A stretch of DNA of 64,000 nucleotides from Silanimonas sp. Its GTDB lineage: Bacteria; Pseudomonadota; Gammaproteobacteria; Xanthomonadales; Xanthomonadaceae. The stretch spans positions 59,296 to 123,295 of the forward strand of contig JAGXTI010000024.1 in the NCBI GenBank assembly GCA_018334015.1. The letters run 5' to 3'. The notes under the pieces were generated by a model that made no database searches, was not told where the DNA came from, and saw only the letters and a program-made list of their open reading frames with translations. Every line of letters starts with the position of its first letter. Within the stretch, counting starts at the first letter, position 1. The translations under genes were made by a program, and so were the position numbers. Below, one piece after another: positions 1-8,928 of the stretch.

Positions 1-435
1 CTTGACCTGCACCTTGACGGTGGCTTCGACCTCGGCGTGCAGGTGCACGGTGACCTCGTATTCACCCAGCGCGCGGATCGGGGCGGTCAGCAGGATCTCG
101 GCCTTCTGCACCGGGTGGCCTGCGGCGCTGAGCGCCTCGGCGATGTCGCGGGCGGTCACCGAGCCGTAGAGCTTGCCTTCCGGCGAAGCGTTGGCGGCGA
201 GGGTGACGGCCACGCCATCGAGCCGGGCCTTGCGGCCTTCGGCACCCGAGAGCAGGGCCTTGGCCTTGGCCTCGTACTCGGCGCGCCTGGCCTCGAAAGC
301 GGCGATGTTGGCGGCCGTGGCCGGCACCGCCTTGCCGTAGGGGATGAGGTAATTGCGGCCGTAGCCCGGCTTGACCCGGACCTTGTCGCCGAGGCCGCCC
401 AGATTGACGACCTTCTGCAGGAGAATCAGTTCCAT
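1..435 (-). CDS. rplI: 50S ribosomal protein L9 (C-terminus cut by window edge)
   Basis: The reading frame starts [19 protein letters not shown], the classic L9 N-terminal domain that binds 23S rRNA. It continues through the lysine/glutamate-rich connecting helix ([16 protein letters not shown]) into the C-terminal domain ([16 protein letters not shown]). About 145 codons are visible and the stop lies beyond base 1, so only the last few residues are missing. A GAGGAA ribosome site sits just upstream of the ATG. It is the last visible gene of the rpsF-rpsR-rplI operon, 17 bp after rpsR. L9 is a structural protein of the large subunit near the L1 stalk that helps reading-frame maintenance. Confidence 0.95.
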   Translation of the reverse strand, partial: MELILLQKVVNLGGLGDKVRVKPGYGRNYLIPYGKAVPATAANIAAFEARRAEYEAKAKALLSGAEGRKARLDGVAVTLAANASPEGKLYGSVTARDIAEALSAAGHPVQKAEILLTAPIRALGEYEVTVHLHAEVEATVKVQVK

Positions 436-452
436 GTTCGTTCCTCAGGCCA

Positions 453-725
453 TCAGTTGCGGTGGCTGTCGCTGTAGGGCAACAGGGCCAGGAAGCGCGC
501 GCGCTTGACCGCGGAGGCGAGCTGGCGCTGGTACTTCGACTTGGTGCCGGTGATGCGGGCCGGGACGATCTTGCCGGTCTCGGTCAGGTACTGGCGCAGG
601 GTGTTGAGGTCCTTGTAATCGACCTCGGTGATGCCCTCGGCGGTGAACTTGCAGAACTTCCGGCGGCGGAAGAACTTCGAGGCACCGTCGCTGCGGCCCT
701 TGTTGCGGGGGGTCTTGGGCTTCAT
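453..725 (-). CDS. rpsR: 30S ribosomal protein S18
   Basis: The 90-residue product contains the S18 core: [22 protein letters not shown], then [20 protein letters not shown] and [12 protein letters not shown]18 binds 16S rRNA in the platform of the small subunit as a heterodimer with S6, encoded immediately upstream. I chose the ATG at 725, which overlaps the rpsF stop (TGATG arrangement), implying translational coupling. An in-frame GTG one codon earlier is possible but less likely. Length is slightly above the usual 75 residues because of an N-terminal extension ([16 protein letters not shown]), a common variant. Confidence 0.95.
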   Translation of the reverse strand: MKPKTPRNKGRSDGASKFFRRRKFCKFTAEGITEVDYKDLNTLRQYLTETGKIVPARITGTKSKYQRQLASAVKRARFLALLPYSDSHRN

Positions 726-1141
726 CACGCGGCCTCCACGGTGTCAGTCTCGCCAGCGGCTTCACCGCTGCCTTCGGCATCTTCATCGCGGCGGCGACGC
801 TCGCCACGCTCGGACTTCTCGTCCTTGCTCTTCAGGATGGCCGAGGGCTCGGTCACCGCGCCGTCGCGGGCCACCACCAGATGGCGCAGCACCGCGTCGT
901 TGAAGCGGAAGCTGTCGACCAGCTCGTTCAGGGTGGCCTGACCGCACTCGATGTTGAACATCGCGTAGTGGGCCTTGACCAGGTTGTTGATCGGGTAGGC
1001 GAGCTGGCGGCGGCCCCAGTCCTCCAGGCGGTGGATGGCACCGCCGGCGGCCTCGATCGACGCCTTGTAGCGTTCGATCATGGCCGGAACCTGCTCGCTC
1101 TGGTCCGGGTGGACCATGAAGACGATTTCGTAGTGGCGCAT
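725..1141 (-). CDS. rpsF: 30S ribosomal protein S6
   Basis: The start [20 protein letters not shown] is the canonical S6 beginning. The frame is open upstream to 1261 but that extension has no S6 similarity. Residues 1-95 form the ferredoxin-like S6 fold ([29 protein letters not shown]). After about residue 105 comes a charged tail rich in E, R, K and D ([18 protein letters not shown]), the region that receives glutamates from RimK in enteric bacteria; here it is about 35 residues long. S6 assembles with S18 onto the 16S platform. It is first in the operon, behind a leader of roughly 130 bases that contains two hairpins. Confidence 0.95.
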   Translation of the reverse strand: MRHYEIVFMVHPDQSEQVPAMIERYKASIEAAGGAIHRLEDWGRRQLAYPINNLVKAHYAMFNIECGQATLNELVDSFRFNDAVLRHLVVARDGAVTEPSAILKSKDEKSERGERRRRDEDAEGSGEAAGETDTVEAA

Positions 1142-1207
1142 GGATGTCTCTCTTGCGGATGGCGGCCGAGTAGGCCGGTCAGCCCCCGGCGCGCGGCCGT
1201 GGGGCAA

Positions 1208-1255
1208 GGGCTGCCTTGGAAGGCAGCCCGCAATCATGCCGGGGAAAGCCCCGGC
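1208..1255 (-). promoter_or_regulatory. two tandem hairpins in the rpsF leader (candidate S6:S18 autoregulatory RNA)
   Basis: Reading towards rpsF there are two perfect inverted repeats: 1238-1255 (stem GCCGGGG/CCCCGGC) and 1208-1229 (stem GGGCTGCC/GGCAGCCC, loop TTCCAA). Both lie between a TAGAAT -10-like hexamer (1274-1279) and the rpsF ATG at 1141. Leaders of rpsF-rpsR operons in many bacteria bind the S6:S18 dimer through a stem-loop that mimics its 16S site. I did not fold the RNA, so assignment to that family is inference. Confidence 0.35.
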
Positions 1256-1273
1256 AATCAAGCAATTCGGCGA

Positions 1274-1279
1274 ATTCTA
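1274..1279 (-). promoter_or_regulatory. possible -10 element for the rpsF operon (TAGAAT)
   Basis: On the minus strand TAGAAT lies 133 bases upstream of the rpsF start and just ahead of the leader hairpins. No convincing -35 hexamer is visible at the usual distance, so this is a weak call. Confidence 0.3.
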
Positions 1280-1330
1280 TGGAGGCCGGGCCAGCCGGGC
1301 CGGCAGGAATCGCCGCGTATCGGGCGAACC

Positions 1331-1672
1331 TCAGGCCGGCAGATCGTCGCGGGTGGTGAAGCTCTCACCGCAGCCGCATTCGCCCTTGAGCTGCGGGTTG
1401 CGGAAAACGAAGGTCTGGTTCAGACCCCGCTGCACGAAATCGATTTCGGTGCCATCGACATGCGGCAGGCTGGCCGGATCGACCAGCACCCGCACGCCGT
1501 GCTGCTCGAAGGCCAGGTCATCGTCGCGGGTTTCGGTGGCCACATCGATGTGGTAGGCGAAGCCCGAACAGCCGCTCTTGCGGACGCCAAAACGCAGACC
1601 GGCAGCCTCCGGTTGGGCGGCGATGTACTGGTGGGCACGTTGGGCGGCGGCGGGGGTCAGGGTGACGGCCAT
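1331..1672 (-). CDS. A-type iron-sulfur cluster carrier (IscA/ErpA/SufA family)
   Basis: The 113-residue protein has the three invariant cysteines of A-type carriers: one in KSGCSGFAY (about residue 35) and two in GECGCGESF (about residues 99 and 101). Length and the closing CxCGxSF motif match the family. These proteins hold an Fe-S cluster or iron and pass it to apo-enzymes in the cytoplasm. It is a single gene, transcribed divergently from asnS, with no isc or suf genes nearby, so I cannot decide between IscA and ErpA. A TACACT -10 element lies about 30 bases upstream. Confidence 0.85.
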   Translation of the reverse strand: MAVTLTPAAAQRAHQYIAAQPEAAGLRFGVRKSGCSGFAYHIDVATETRDDDLAFEQHGVRVLVDPASLPHVDGTEIDFVQRGLNQTFVFRNPQLKGECGCGESFTTRDDLPA

Positions 1673-1701
1673 GGCGGTACGCGGGCAAAAAACACAGCAC
1701 T

Positions 1702-1707
1702 AGTGTA
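1702..1707 (-). promoter_or_regulatory. -10 element (TACACT) for the A-type carrier gene
   Basis: TACACT on the minus strand, 29 bases before the ATG at 1672, in the short divergent space shared with asnS. The same hexamer precedes several other genes in this window. Transcription from here would give a leader of roughly 20-25 bases. Confidence 0.4.
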
Positions 1708-1804
1708 CGCCGCTGCCGACCCTGCCATCGAAAGGCTGCGTGAACCGCGGGGCACAGGCTATCCTCGGCGGCCCGCACCGCCCTTCTCCCCCGCCCGCGC
1801 ATCC

Positions 1805-3205
1805 ATGAGCTCCGTCAGCATCCAACAGGCCCTCGCCGGCCAGCCCGCACCCGGCAGCACCGTCACCGTGAAAGGCTGGGTGCGCACCCGCCGCGATTCC
1901 AAGGCCGGCTTGAGCTTCGTGAATGTCTCGGACGGCTCCTGCTTCGCGCCGATCCAGCTCGTCTGCACCGCTGAGCTGCCCAATTACGCGACCGAAGTGA
2001 CGAAGCTGAGTGCCGGCTGCTCGCTCATCGCCACCGGCACCCTGGTGCCCTCGCAGGGCCAGGGCCAGCGCTTCGAAATCCAGGCAACGAATGTCGAAGT
2101 GATCGGCTGGGTGGACGACCCCGAGACTTACCCGATCCAACCGAAAGCCCACTCGCTGGAGTTCCTGCGCGAGGTGGCGCATCTGCGCCCGCGCACCAAC
2201 CTGTTCGGCGCGGTCACCCGCATCCGTCATTGCTTGGCCCAGGCCATCCATCGCTTCTTCCACGAGGACGGCTTCTTCTGGATCAACACGCCGATCATCT
2301 CGACCTCGGACGCCGAAGGCGCCGGCCAGATGTTCCGCATCTCCACGCTCGACTTCGCCAACCTGCCGCGCAAAGCCGACGGCAGCGTCGATTTCAGCCG
2401 CGACTTCTTCGGCAAGGAGGCCTTCCTCACCGTCTCCGGCCAGCTCAACGTCGAGGGCTATTGCCTCGCGCTTTCCAAGGTCTACACCTTCGGCCCGACC
2501 TTCCGCGCCGAGAACTCGAACACCGCCCGGCATCTGGCCGAGTTCTGGATGGTCGAGCCGGAGATCGCCTTCGCCAACCTCGCCGACAATGCCCAGCTTG
2601 CCGAACGCTTCCTCAAGTACGTCTTCAAGGCGGTGCTGGAGGAACGCATGGACGATATGGCCTTCATCGCCGAACGCGTGCAGAAGGACGCCATCACCCG
2701 CCTGCACACCTTTATCGATGCGCCCTTTGAGCGCATCGACTACAGCGAAGCGATCGAGCTGCTGCAGAAGTCAGGCCGTCGCTTCGACTTCCCCGTTGAA
2801 TGGGGGCTCGACCTGCAGACCGAGCACGAGCGCTGGCTGACCGAGGAACACATCGGCCGGCCGGTGGTGGTGATGAACTACCCCGAGCACATCAAGGCGT
2901 TCTATATGCGTCTGAACGATGACGGTCGCACCGTCGCCGCGATGGACGTGCTGGCTCCAGGCATCGGCGAGATCATCGGCGGCGCGCAGCGCGAGGAGCG
3001 GCTTGACGTGCTCGACGCCCGCATGCGCCAGTTCGGCCTCGATCCAGCCCACTACGGGTGGTACCGCGATTTCCGCCGCTACGGCACGGTGCCGCACGCC
3101 GGCTTCGGTCTCGGCTTCGAGCGGCTGGTGGTCTACACCTGCGGGCTTTCGAACATCCGCGACGCCATCCCCTACCCGCGCGCGCCTGGCCTCGCCACCT
3201 TCTAA
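1805..3205 (+). CDS. asnS: asparaginyl-tRNA synthetase
   Basis: The 466-residue product is full length for bacterial AsnRS. The N-terminal OB-fold (about residues 10-115; [20 protein letters not shown]) binds the anticodon. The class II catalytic core carries motif 2 ([27 protein letters not shown]) and motif 3 ([15 protein letters not shown]). It ligates asparagine to tRNA-Asn using ATP. The start [12 protein letters not shown] was chosen because the open frame upstream has no similarity. It is divergent from the A-type carrier gene, and a small membrane-protein gene follows after 10 bp. Confidence 0.96.
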   Translation: MSSVSIQQALAGQPAPGSTVTVKGWVRTRRDSKAGLSFVNVSDGSCFAPIQLVCTAELPNYATEVTKLSAGCSLIATGTLVPSQGQGQRFEIQATNVEVIGWVDDPETYPIQPKAHSLEFLREVAHLRPRTNLFGAVTRIRHCLAQAIHRFFHEDGFFWINTPIISTSDAEGAGQMFRISTLDFANLPRKADGSVDFSRDFFGKEAFLTVSGQLNVEGYCLALSKVYTFGPTFRAENSNTARHLAEFWMVEPEIAFANLADNAQLAERFLKYVFKAVLEERMDDMAFIAERVQKDAITRLHTFIDAPFERIDYSEAIELLQKSGRRFDFPVEWGLDLQTEHERWLTEEHIGRPVVVMNYPEHIKAFYMRLNDDGRTVAAMDVLAPGIGEIIGGAQREERLDVLDARMRQFGLDPAHYGWYRDFRRYGTVPHAGFGLGFERLVVYTCGLSNIRDAIPYPRAPGLATF

Positions 3206-3215
3206 GGAGACGTGT

Positions 3216-3497
3216 ATGGAAGATTTCCTGTTGTTTTTAATGCTGGGCGTGGGTGGTTCGGCGATGCCGGCGCACATCGGTTTCAATCTGCTGGCACGGC
3301 ACCATCATCGTGACCGCGGTTGGCCGATGCCGGAAAACCCGCATTTCTGGAACTACAGCTGGTTCCTGATGTGCCGACGCTGGGTGCCGTTCGCTGACCG
3401 CGACATGCGATTCTTCGCGTTCTGGGGCATGCTGAGTGGCTGGATCGCAAGCCTGTCGTTGACGGCGACAGCGATCATGATCATTTTCCGCGATTGA
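3216..3497 (+). CDS. small predicted inner-membrane protein
   Basis: The 93-residue protein has a good ribosome site (AAGGAGA, 5 bases before ATG). It shows two hydrophobic segments, about residues 4-24 and 68-90, with a histidine/arginine-rich stretch between them (ARHHHRDRGWP and a PENPHFWNYSWFLMCRRW segment). I do not recognise a family. It lies 10 bp after asnS and directly before another small gene, so the three are probably co-transcribed. The hydrophobic pattern and ribosome site support a real gene. Confidence 0.65.
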   Translation: MEDFLLFLMLGVGGSAMPAHIGFNLLARHHHRDRGWPMPENPHFWNYSWFLMCRRWVPFADRDMRFFAFWGMLSGWIASLSLTATAIMIIFRD

Positions 3498-3526
3498 TCC
3501 TCCAGCACCTTGCAAGCGAGGCGGAC

Positions 3527-3883
3527 ATGAACAGTGGCATCGAAAGCGATTACGACGGCGAGGCCGATGACCGCAGTCCGGTCGTCGCCACTGCGTGGTG
3601 GGTGACCTGCCCAGTGCGGATGCTGGTCTGGGCGCGGCTGCAGGTGCGCGAATCCGGCGTGGCCGAAGTGCTCGACTGCGACGGTCAGGTGCTGGTCTAC
3701 GACAGCGAGGATTCGGCCCGCGCCGCCTTGATGGACGCCGAATTCCGCGCCTTCGATGGCCTCGACGAAGACGATGTGGCCGACTGGGGCCTGCTGCTCG
3801 ACGAACTGCTGCCGCCCGAGGGCGAGCACGACGACGACCTGGTGCCGCAGATGATGCGTGCCCTCGAAGTGCCACGCGGCTGA
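3527..3883 (+). CDS. hypothetical acidic protein
   Basis: The 118-residue protein starts MNSGIESDYDGEADDRS. I chose the ATG at 3527, preceded by GAGG at good spacing, over a TTG at 3494 that overlaps the previous gene. The protein is strongly acidic, above all in its C-terminal half (DGLDEDDVADWGLLLDELL, then GEHDDDL). No transmembrane segment or catalytic motif is obvious. It is soluble and probably cytoplasmic. Codon use matches its neighbours. Function is unknown. Confidence 0.6.
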   Translation: MNSGIESDYDGEADDRSPVVATAWWVTCPVRMLVWARLQVRESGVAEVLDCDGQVLVYDSEDSARAALMDAEFRAFDGLDEDDVADWGLLLDELLPPEGEHDDDLVPQMMRALEVPRG

Positions 3884-3914
3884 GGGCCGATCCCCGCAAG
3901 GAGCCCACCGCGCC

Positions 3915-4226
3915 ATGGATGCCCCAAACCGCCGCGACAACGAACGCCTGCTGTTCGCCGCCGAGGTGCTGATCGCCCGCGAGGATCGCGGCTGGCGCAG
4001 TGCCGTGCTCGACCTCTCCGGTGGCGGTTGCGCCCTGCTTCGCCCTGGCCATTTCGACCTGCACCTGGGCGCGGTGGTGACCATCCATTTCATCGCCGGC
4101 AACGGGCCGGGACCGGCGGTGGGTGCACGGCTGGCCCGGATCGGCCCGCGTGACCTCGGCTTTGAATACCACGAACCGCAGGCGATCCCGCCCCGACTCG
4201 CCGGAACCGCCACACCGTCTGGCTAA
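3915..4226 (+). CDS. PilZ-domain protein (probable cyclic-di-GMP receptor)
   Basis: This is a single-domain protein of 103 residues with the two signature c-di-GMP-binding motifs of PilZ: an RxxxR-type motif near the N-terminus (NRRDNER, residues 5-11) and DLSGGG (about residues 33-38, matching D/NxSxxG). Such stand-alone PilZ proteins act as c-di-GMP receptors or as pilus/flagellar adaptor proteins. It follows the acidic hypothetical gene after 31 bp. Because both motifs are intact, binding is likely; the effector target cannot be read from the sequence. Confidence 0.8.
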   Translation: MDAPNRRDNERLLFAAEVLIAREDRGWRSAVLDLSGGGCALLRPGHFDLHLGAVVTIHFIAGNGPGPAVGARLARIGPRDLGFEYHEPQAIPPRLAGTATPSG

Positions 4227-4306
4227 GTCGTCCAGGCCTCTGTCCGTCCGTCGTCGCAGCCGCTAGGCTTGCAGGCCCGCACGACACGCGCAGCAGCCCG
4301 GACGCC

Positions 4307-4819
4307 ATGCTCGGCCACGCTTTCCCTCTTGCCGCCTGGATCGACAACCACCGGCACCTGCTGAAGCCGCCGGTCGGCAACACCTGCATCGTCAACGGCG
4401 ATTACATCGTCATGGTGGTGGGCGGGCCCAATGCCCGCGACGATTTCCACATCGAGGACGGCCCCGAGTGGTTCCACCAGATCGAGGGCGAGATGGTGCT
4501 GCGTGTCCAGGAGGATGGCCGCGTCCGCGACATTCCCATCCGCGCCGGCGAGTGCTTCTACCTGCCGCCCCGGGTGCCGCATTCACCGCAGCGCCCGGCC
4601 GGTTCGGTCGGTCTGGTGATCGAGCGCCGCCGTCTGCCGGGTGAACTCGATGGCCTGCGCTGGTACTGCCGACAGTGCAATGCGCCGGTGCACGAGGTGT
4701 TCTTCGCCCTCACCGACATTGAAAACCAGTTCCAGCCGATCTTCGAGCACTACCGCAGCGACCCGGTGCTGCGCAGCTGTCGGCACTGCGGTTTCGTCAA
4801 TCCGGCCGGGCCGCACTGA
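4307..4819 (+). CDS. 3-hydroxyanthranilate 3,4-dioxygenase
   Basis: The 170-residue cupin opens the ring of 3-hydroxyanthranilate with O2, giving the aminocarboxymuconate semialdehyde that becomes quinolinate. The Fe(II) ligands are visible as H48, E54 and H92 ([10 protein letters not shown] and PPRVPHSP). The bacterial rubredoxin-like C-terminal iron site is present as CRQC (121-124) and CRHC (158-161). It is first in an operon with kynU and kmo, with only 3 bp to kynU. A TAGGCT -10-like hexamer lies about 40 bases upstream. Symbols used elsewhere include nbaC and haaO. Confidence 0.93.
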   Translation: MLGHAFPLAAWIDNHRHLLKPPVGNTCIVNGDYIVMVVGGPNARDDFHIEDGPEWFHQIEGEMVLRVQEDGRVRDIPIRAGECFYLPPRVPHSPQRPAGSVGLVIERRRLPGELDGLRWYCRQCNAPVHEVFFALTDIENQFQPIFEHYRSDPVLRSCRHCGFVNPAGPH

Positions 4820-4822
4820 GGC

Positions 4823-6109
4823 ATGGGCATGGCCTCCGATCTTGACCACGACGCCTGGGCGCTGGACCGTGATGCCGCCGACCCTCTGGCCGGCTTCCGC
4901 GCCGAGTTCCTGATTCCCCAGCACGCCGGCCGTGACCTGCATTACTTCGTCGGCAATTCCTTGGGTCTGCAACCACGGTCCGCTGCCGCCGCGGTGGCCG
5001 AGGAGCTCGAACGCTGGGGCCGACAGGCCGTGGAAGGGCATTTCCAGGGCGAGCGGCCCTGGATGCACTACCACGCCACGCTGCGCGAGCCGATGGCGCG
5101 GGTGGTGGGGGCATTGCCGCAGGAAGTGGTGGTGATGAACACGCTCAGCGTCAACCTGCACCTGCTGATGGCGAGTTTCTACCGCCCCCGCCGCGAGCGG
5201 GCCGCGATCCTGATCGAAGCCGGGGCTTTTCCCTCCGACCGCCATGCGGTGGTCTCGCAGATCCGTTTCCACGGTTTCGACCCGGCCACCGAGCTGATCG
5301 AACTGGAGGCCGATGGCCCCAACGGCCACATCAGCCTCGCCGCCATCGAGCGCGTGCTGGCCGAGCAGGGCCATCGCATCGCGCTGGTGCTCTGGCCGGG
5401 CGTGCAATACCGCAGCGGCCAGGCTTTCGACCTTGCGGCGATCACCCGGCTTGCCCATGCCCGGGGTTGCGCGGTGGGCTTCGACCTCGCCCATGCCGCC
5501 GGCAACCTGCCCTTGGCCCTGCACGACAGTGGTGCCGATTTCGCCGCCTGGTGCACCTACAAGTACCTCAACAGCGGCCCCGGCGCGGTGGCTGCCGCCT
5601 TCGTCCACGAACGCCACGCCCGGCGCCCCGACCTGCCGCGACTGGCCGGCTGGTGGGGCCATCGTAAGGCGACGCGCTTTTTGATGGGCCCGGAGTTCGA
5701 GCCCGAGGACGGCGCCGACGGCTGGCAATTGAGCAATCCACCGATCCTCGCGATGGCACCGATCCGCGCCTCGCTCGCCCTGTTCGATGCGGCCACCCTG
5801 CCGACGCTGCGGGAAAAATCGCTGACCCTCACCGGCTGCCTCGAAAGCCTGATCAACAAGCATCTCGGTGCCGTGCTGGACATCCTCACCCCCGCCGATC
5901 CGCAGCAACGCGGTGCGCAACTTTCGCTGCGGGTGCGCGGCGGTCGCGAGCATGGCCGCGCCCTGTTCGAACACCTCGCCGCCGAAGGTGTGCTTGGCGA
6001 TTGGCGCGAACCCGACGTCATTCGTATCAGCCCGGCCCCGCTCTACAACCGCTTCACCGACCTGCTGGCTTTCGCGCGCAGCGTCAGGGCCTGGAGCCTG
6101 CGGCCATGA
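4823..6109 (+). CDS. kynU: kynureninase
   Basis: This 428-residue PLP enzyme of aminotransferase fold cleaves kynurenine or 3-hydroxykynurenine to anthranilate or 3-hydroxyanthranilate plus alanine. The PLP lysine is in CTYKYLNSGPGA (about K247). The motifs HYFVGNSLGLQP near the N-terminus and FDLAHAAGN (about 220-228) are typical. A second in-frame ATG two codons in is an alternative start. Its stop overlaps the kmo start by ATGA, implying coupling. The product of Kmo and KynU feeds the dioxygenase encoded just upstream. Confidence 0.95.
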   Translation: MGMASDLDHDAWALDRDAADPLAGFRAEFLIPQHAGRDLHYFVGNSLGLQPRSAAAAVAEELERWGRQAVEGHFQGERPWMHYHATLREPMARVVGALPQEVVVMNTLSVNLHLLMASFYRPRRERAAILIEAGAFPSDRHAVVSQIRFHGFDPATELIELEADGPNGHISLAAIERVLAEQGHRIALVLWPGVQYRSGQAFDLAAITRLAHARGCAVGFDLAHAAGNLPLALHDSGADFAAWCTYKYLNSGPGAVAAAFVHERHARRPDLPRLAGWWGHRKATRFLMGPEFEPEDGADGWQLSNPPILAMAPIRASLALFDAATLPTLREKSLTLTGCLESLINKHLGAVLDILTPADPQQRGAQLSLRVRGGREHGRALFEHLAAEGVLGDWREPDVIRISPAPLYNRFTDLLAFARSVRAWSLRP

Positions 6110-7467
6110 ACCGCTCGCACCTGATCATCGGCGGTGGGCTTTCCGGCGCCCTGCTCGCCCTGCGGTTGGCACGCCGGGGCCATCGCGTCGATGTGTTCGA
6201 GCGCCGTGCCGACCAGCGCATCAGAGGCTACGAGGGCGGACGGTCGATCAATCTCGCCCTCGCCCGTCGTGGCCTCGCCGTGCTGGAGGCCAGTGGCCTC
6301 GGTCCGACGGTGCTGGAACGTTCCGTGGCCATGCGCGGCCGACAGGTGCATCCGGTAGGCGGACCGGCCAACTTCCTGCCCTACAGCAACGAGGTCTCCG
6401 ACTGCATCTGGTCGGTGCACCGCGGCCGGCTCAACCACCTGCTGCTCGATGCCGCCGAGGCGGCCGGGGCGCGCATCCATTTTCTCCACCGGCTCGGGCT
6501 GGTCGATTTTGCCGCCCGGCGTGCCGAGATCATCGACGAACGCGACCGCTGCAGCCGGTGGATCGATTTCAGCACCCTGCTCGGCTGCGATGGCGCCGGC
6601 AGTGCGCTGCGCAATGCCATGCAAGGCCATGCCGACCTGCACCCGGAAGTGGCGCCGCTGGAGCACGGCTACAAGGAGCTGGAGATCCCGCCGGCCGCCG
6701 GCGGCGGCTTCCGTATCGAGCGCGAGGCTCTGCACATCTGGCCGCGTGGCGGCTACATGTTGATCGCCCTGCCCAACACCGAGGGCACTTTCACCGTCAC
6801 GCTGTTCTTGCCGCACAAGGGTGTCGCGCCTTGTTTCGAGGCGCTCGAAGGGGTGGCCGAGGCACGGGCATTCTTCGCCGGCACCTTCCCCGACGCTCTG
6901 GCGCTGATGCCGGATTTCGCCGCCGACTGGGCCCGCCACCCGACCAGCAGCCTCGCCACCCTGCGCCTGCGCCACTGGCATCTGGACGGCCGCGCCGTGC
7001 TGCTCGGCGATGCCGCCCACGCCATGCTGCCCTTCCACGGCCAGGGCATGAACTGCGCTTTCGAGGATGTCGCCGCGCTCGACCGCCTGCTGGCCGAACA
7101 CGCCGATCCCGCCGAGGCCTTCGCGGCCTTCGAGCTCGAACGCAAGCCCCACGCCGAGGCGATCCAGACCATGGCGCTGGAGAACTACCACGAGATGCGC
7201 GATGCCGTGGACGACCCGAACTGGCGTCTGCAGCGCGAACTCGAGCTGCAACTGGCCGCACGCCATCCGCAACGTTTCGTGCCGCGCTACACCCTGGTCA
7301 GCTTCCGACGCACGCCCTACGCCCTGGCCCTGGAGCGCGGGCGCTGGCAACGGACGCTGCTCAACGAGGCCACGGCGGGCCGGCACAGCCTCGAGGGCCT
7401 CGATCTCTGCGCGCTCGATGCGCGGATCGAAGCCGAGCTGCCCCTCCTGCCCGCCGAGTCGACCTGA
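6106..7467 (+). CDS. kmo: kynurenine 3-monooxygenase
   Basis: This 453-residue FAD monooxygenase hydroxylates kynurenine at position 3 using NADPH and O2. The N-terminal dinucleotide fold is SHLIIGGGLSGALLALRLARRGH. The second FAD motif is present as LLGDAAHAMLPFHGQGMNCAFED (about 300-322). YEGGRSINLALARRG is typical of KMO. The C-terminal region carries hydrophobic stretches, as in other KMOs. It is the third gene of the 3-hydroxyanthranilate operon. No tryptophan dioxygenase or formamidase is present here, so entry into the pathway must be encoded elsewhere. Confidence 0.95.
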   Translation: MNRSHLIIGGGLSGALLALRLARRGHRVDVFERRADQRIRGYEGGRSINLALARRGLAVLEASGLGPTVLERSVAMRGRQVHPVGGPANFLPYSNEVSDCIWSVHRGRLNHLLLDAAEAAGARIHFLHRLGLVDFAARRAEIIDERDRCSRWIDFSTLLGCDGAGSALRNAMQGHADLHPEVAPLEHGYKELEIPPAAGGGFRIEREALHIWPRGGYMLIALPNTEGTFTVTLFLPHKGVAPCFEALEGVAEARAFFAGTFPDALALMPDFAADWARHPTSSLATLRLRHWHLDGRAVLLGDAAHAMLPFHGQGMNCAFEDVAALDRLLAEHADPAEAFAAFELERKPHAEAIQTMALENYHEMRDAVDDPNWRLQRELELQLAARHPQRFVPRYTLVSFRRTPYALALERGRWQRTLLNEATAGRHSLEGLDLCALDARIEAELPLLPAEST

Positions 7468-7482
7468 GCAGGCCACAGGCGC

Positions 7483-8919
7483 ATGGGTTTTCTCTGGTAC
7501 GACCTCGAAACCTTCGGCCGCGATCCGCGCCGTTCACGCATCGCCCAGTTCGCCGCGATCCGCACCGATGAAGCACTCGTCGAGTGCGATGAACCCGTCT
7601 CGCTGTTCTGCAAGCCCGCCAACGATCTGTTGCCTTCGCCGATGGCGGCACTGATCACCGGCATCAGCCCGCAACGGGCCGAGCAGGAGGGTCTGGGCGA
7701 GGCCTTGTTCATGGCCCGGGTGCACGAGCTGATGCGCGTTCCGGGCACCTGCAGCGTGGGCTACAACAGCCTGCGCTTCGATGACGAGTTCATCCGCTTC
7801 GGGCTTTACCGCAATTTTTTCGACCCCTACGAGCGCGAATGGCGCGACGGCAACAGCCGATGGGACCTGATCGATGTGCTGCGCCTGGCCCATGCCCTGC
7901 GGCCCGAGGGCCTGGTCTGGCCCCGACGCGAGGACGGCGCCACCCGTTTCCGGCTGGAGGATCTCGCCACCAGTAACGGTGTGCGCGAGGGCGAGGCCCA
8001 CGAAGCCCTGAGCGATGTGCGGGCTCTGCTCGGCCTGGCTCGTCGGCTGCGCGGGGCGCAACCGAAGTTCTGGGATTACGTCCTGCCCCTGCGCAGCAAA
8101 CGGCATGTGCTGTCTTTGCTCGACATCGCCGGCCATAGCCCGGTGTTCCACGTCTCCGGTCGCCTGCCGGCGGCGCGGCGGCACGCCGGCCTGATGGCGC
8201 CTCTGGGCCGCGATCCGATCATCGAGAACCGGGTGGTGCTCTACGACCTCGCCGTCGATCCGGCCCACTTCGATGGCCTCACGGCCGACGAACTGCACGA
8301 TCGCCTGTTCACCCGTCGCGAGGATCTGCCCGACGGGCTCCTCCGGCTGCCGATCAAGCGCATCGAAGCCAACCGCTGCCCGATGCTGCTGCCGCTCGGC
8401 CATTTGCGCGACAGTGAACTGGACACGCTCGGACTCGACCGCCATCTGGCCGAACGCCATGCCCGGGCGCTGCGGGAACGGCCGGATTTCGTCGCCGCCT
8501 GCACGGCGTTGCTCACGGCCCCGCACTCGGGCGAGGCCGAGGACCCGGACGCTGCCCTGTACGCCGGTTTCGTGCCGGACGCCGACCGGCGCCGATTCGC
8601 CCAGGTGCGCAGCATGTCGGCCCGGGCCCTGCCGGCACTCGCCGCGCAATTCAGCGATGCACGCTACCGCGAATTGCTGTTCCGCTACCAGGCGCGCAAC
8701 TGGCCGGAGAGTCTGGACCCGCACCAGGCCGAGGCCTGGGACGACTACCGCCGCCGCCGCTTCGCGCCCGGCAGCCGCCTGGGCGAACTCGATGCAACAA
8801 GCTTCTTCGAGGAACTGCAGGCCGCCCGCAGCCGCGATGCCGAAGGCCGCGCCACCGCCTTGCTCGATGCGGTGGAGGCCTGGGGCCGCGCCCGCCTGAG
8901 CGAGGTCGGCCTCGGCTGA
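7483..8919 (+). CDS. sbcB: exodeoxyribonuclease I
   Basis: The 478-residue product degrades single-stranded DNA 3' to 5' and acts in recombination and mismatch repair. The DEDD exonuclease domain begins with FLWYDLETFG (catalytic D7 and E9). It continues with SVGYNSLRFDDEFIRFGLYRNFFDPY, and the last acidic residues are in GEAHEALSDVRALL. The SH3-like and helical C-terminal domains specific to ExoI follow. Length matches E. coli ExoI (475). It lies 15 bp after kmo and may be read through from that operon; there is no pathway link. Confidence 0.95.
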   Translation: MGFLWYDLETFGRDPRRSRIAQFAAIRTDEALVECDEPVSLFCKPANDLLPSPMAALITGISPQRAEQEGLGEALFMARVHELMRVPGTCSVGYNSLRFDDEFIRFGLYRNFFDPYEREWRDGNSRWDLIDVLRLAHALRPEGLVWPRREDGATRFRLEDLATSNGVREGEAHEALSDVRALLGLARRLRGAQPKFWDYVLPLRSKRHVLSLLDIAGHSPVFHVSGRLPAARRHAGLMAPLGRDPIIENRVVLYDLAVDPAHFDGLTADELHDRLFTRREDLPDGLLRLPIKRIEANRCPMLLPLGHLRDSELDTLGLDRHLAERHARALRERPDFVAACTALLTAPHSGEAEDPDAALYAGFVPDADRRRFAQVRSMSARALPALAAQFSDARYRELLFRYQARNWPESLDPHQAEAWDDYRRRRFAPGSRLGELDATSFFEELQAARSRDAEGRATALLDAVEAWGRARLSEVGLG

Positions 8920-8928
8920 AGCGCCGCC

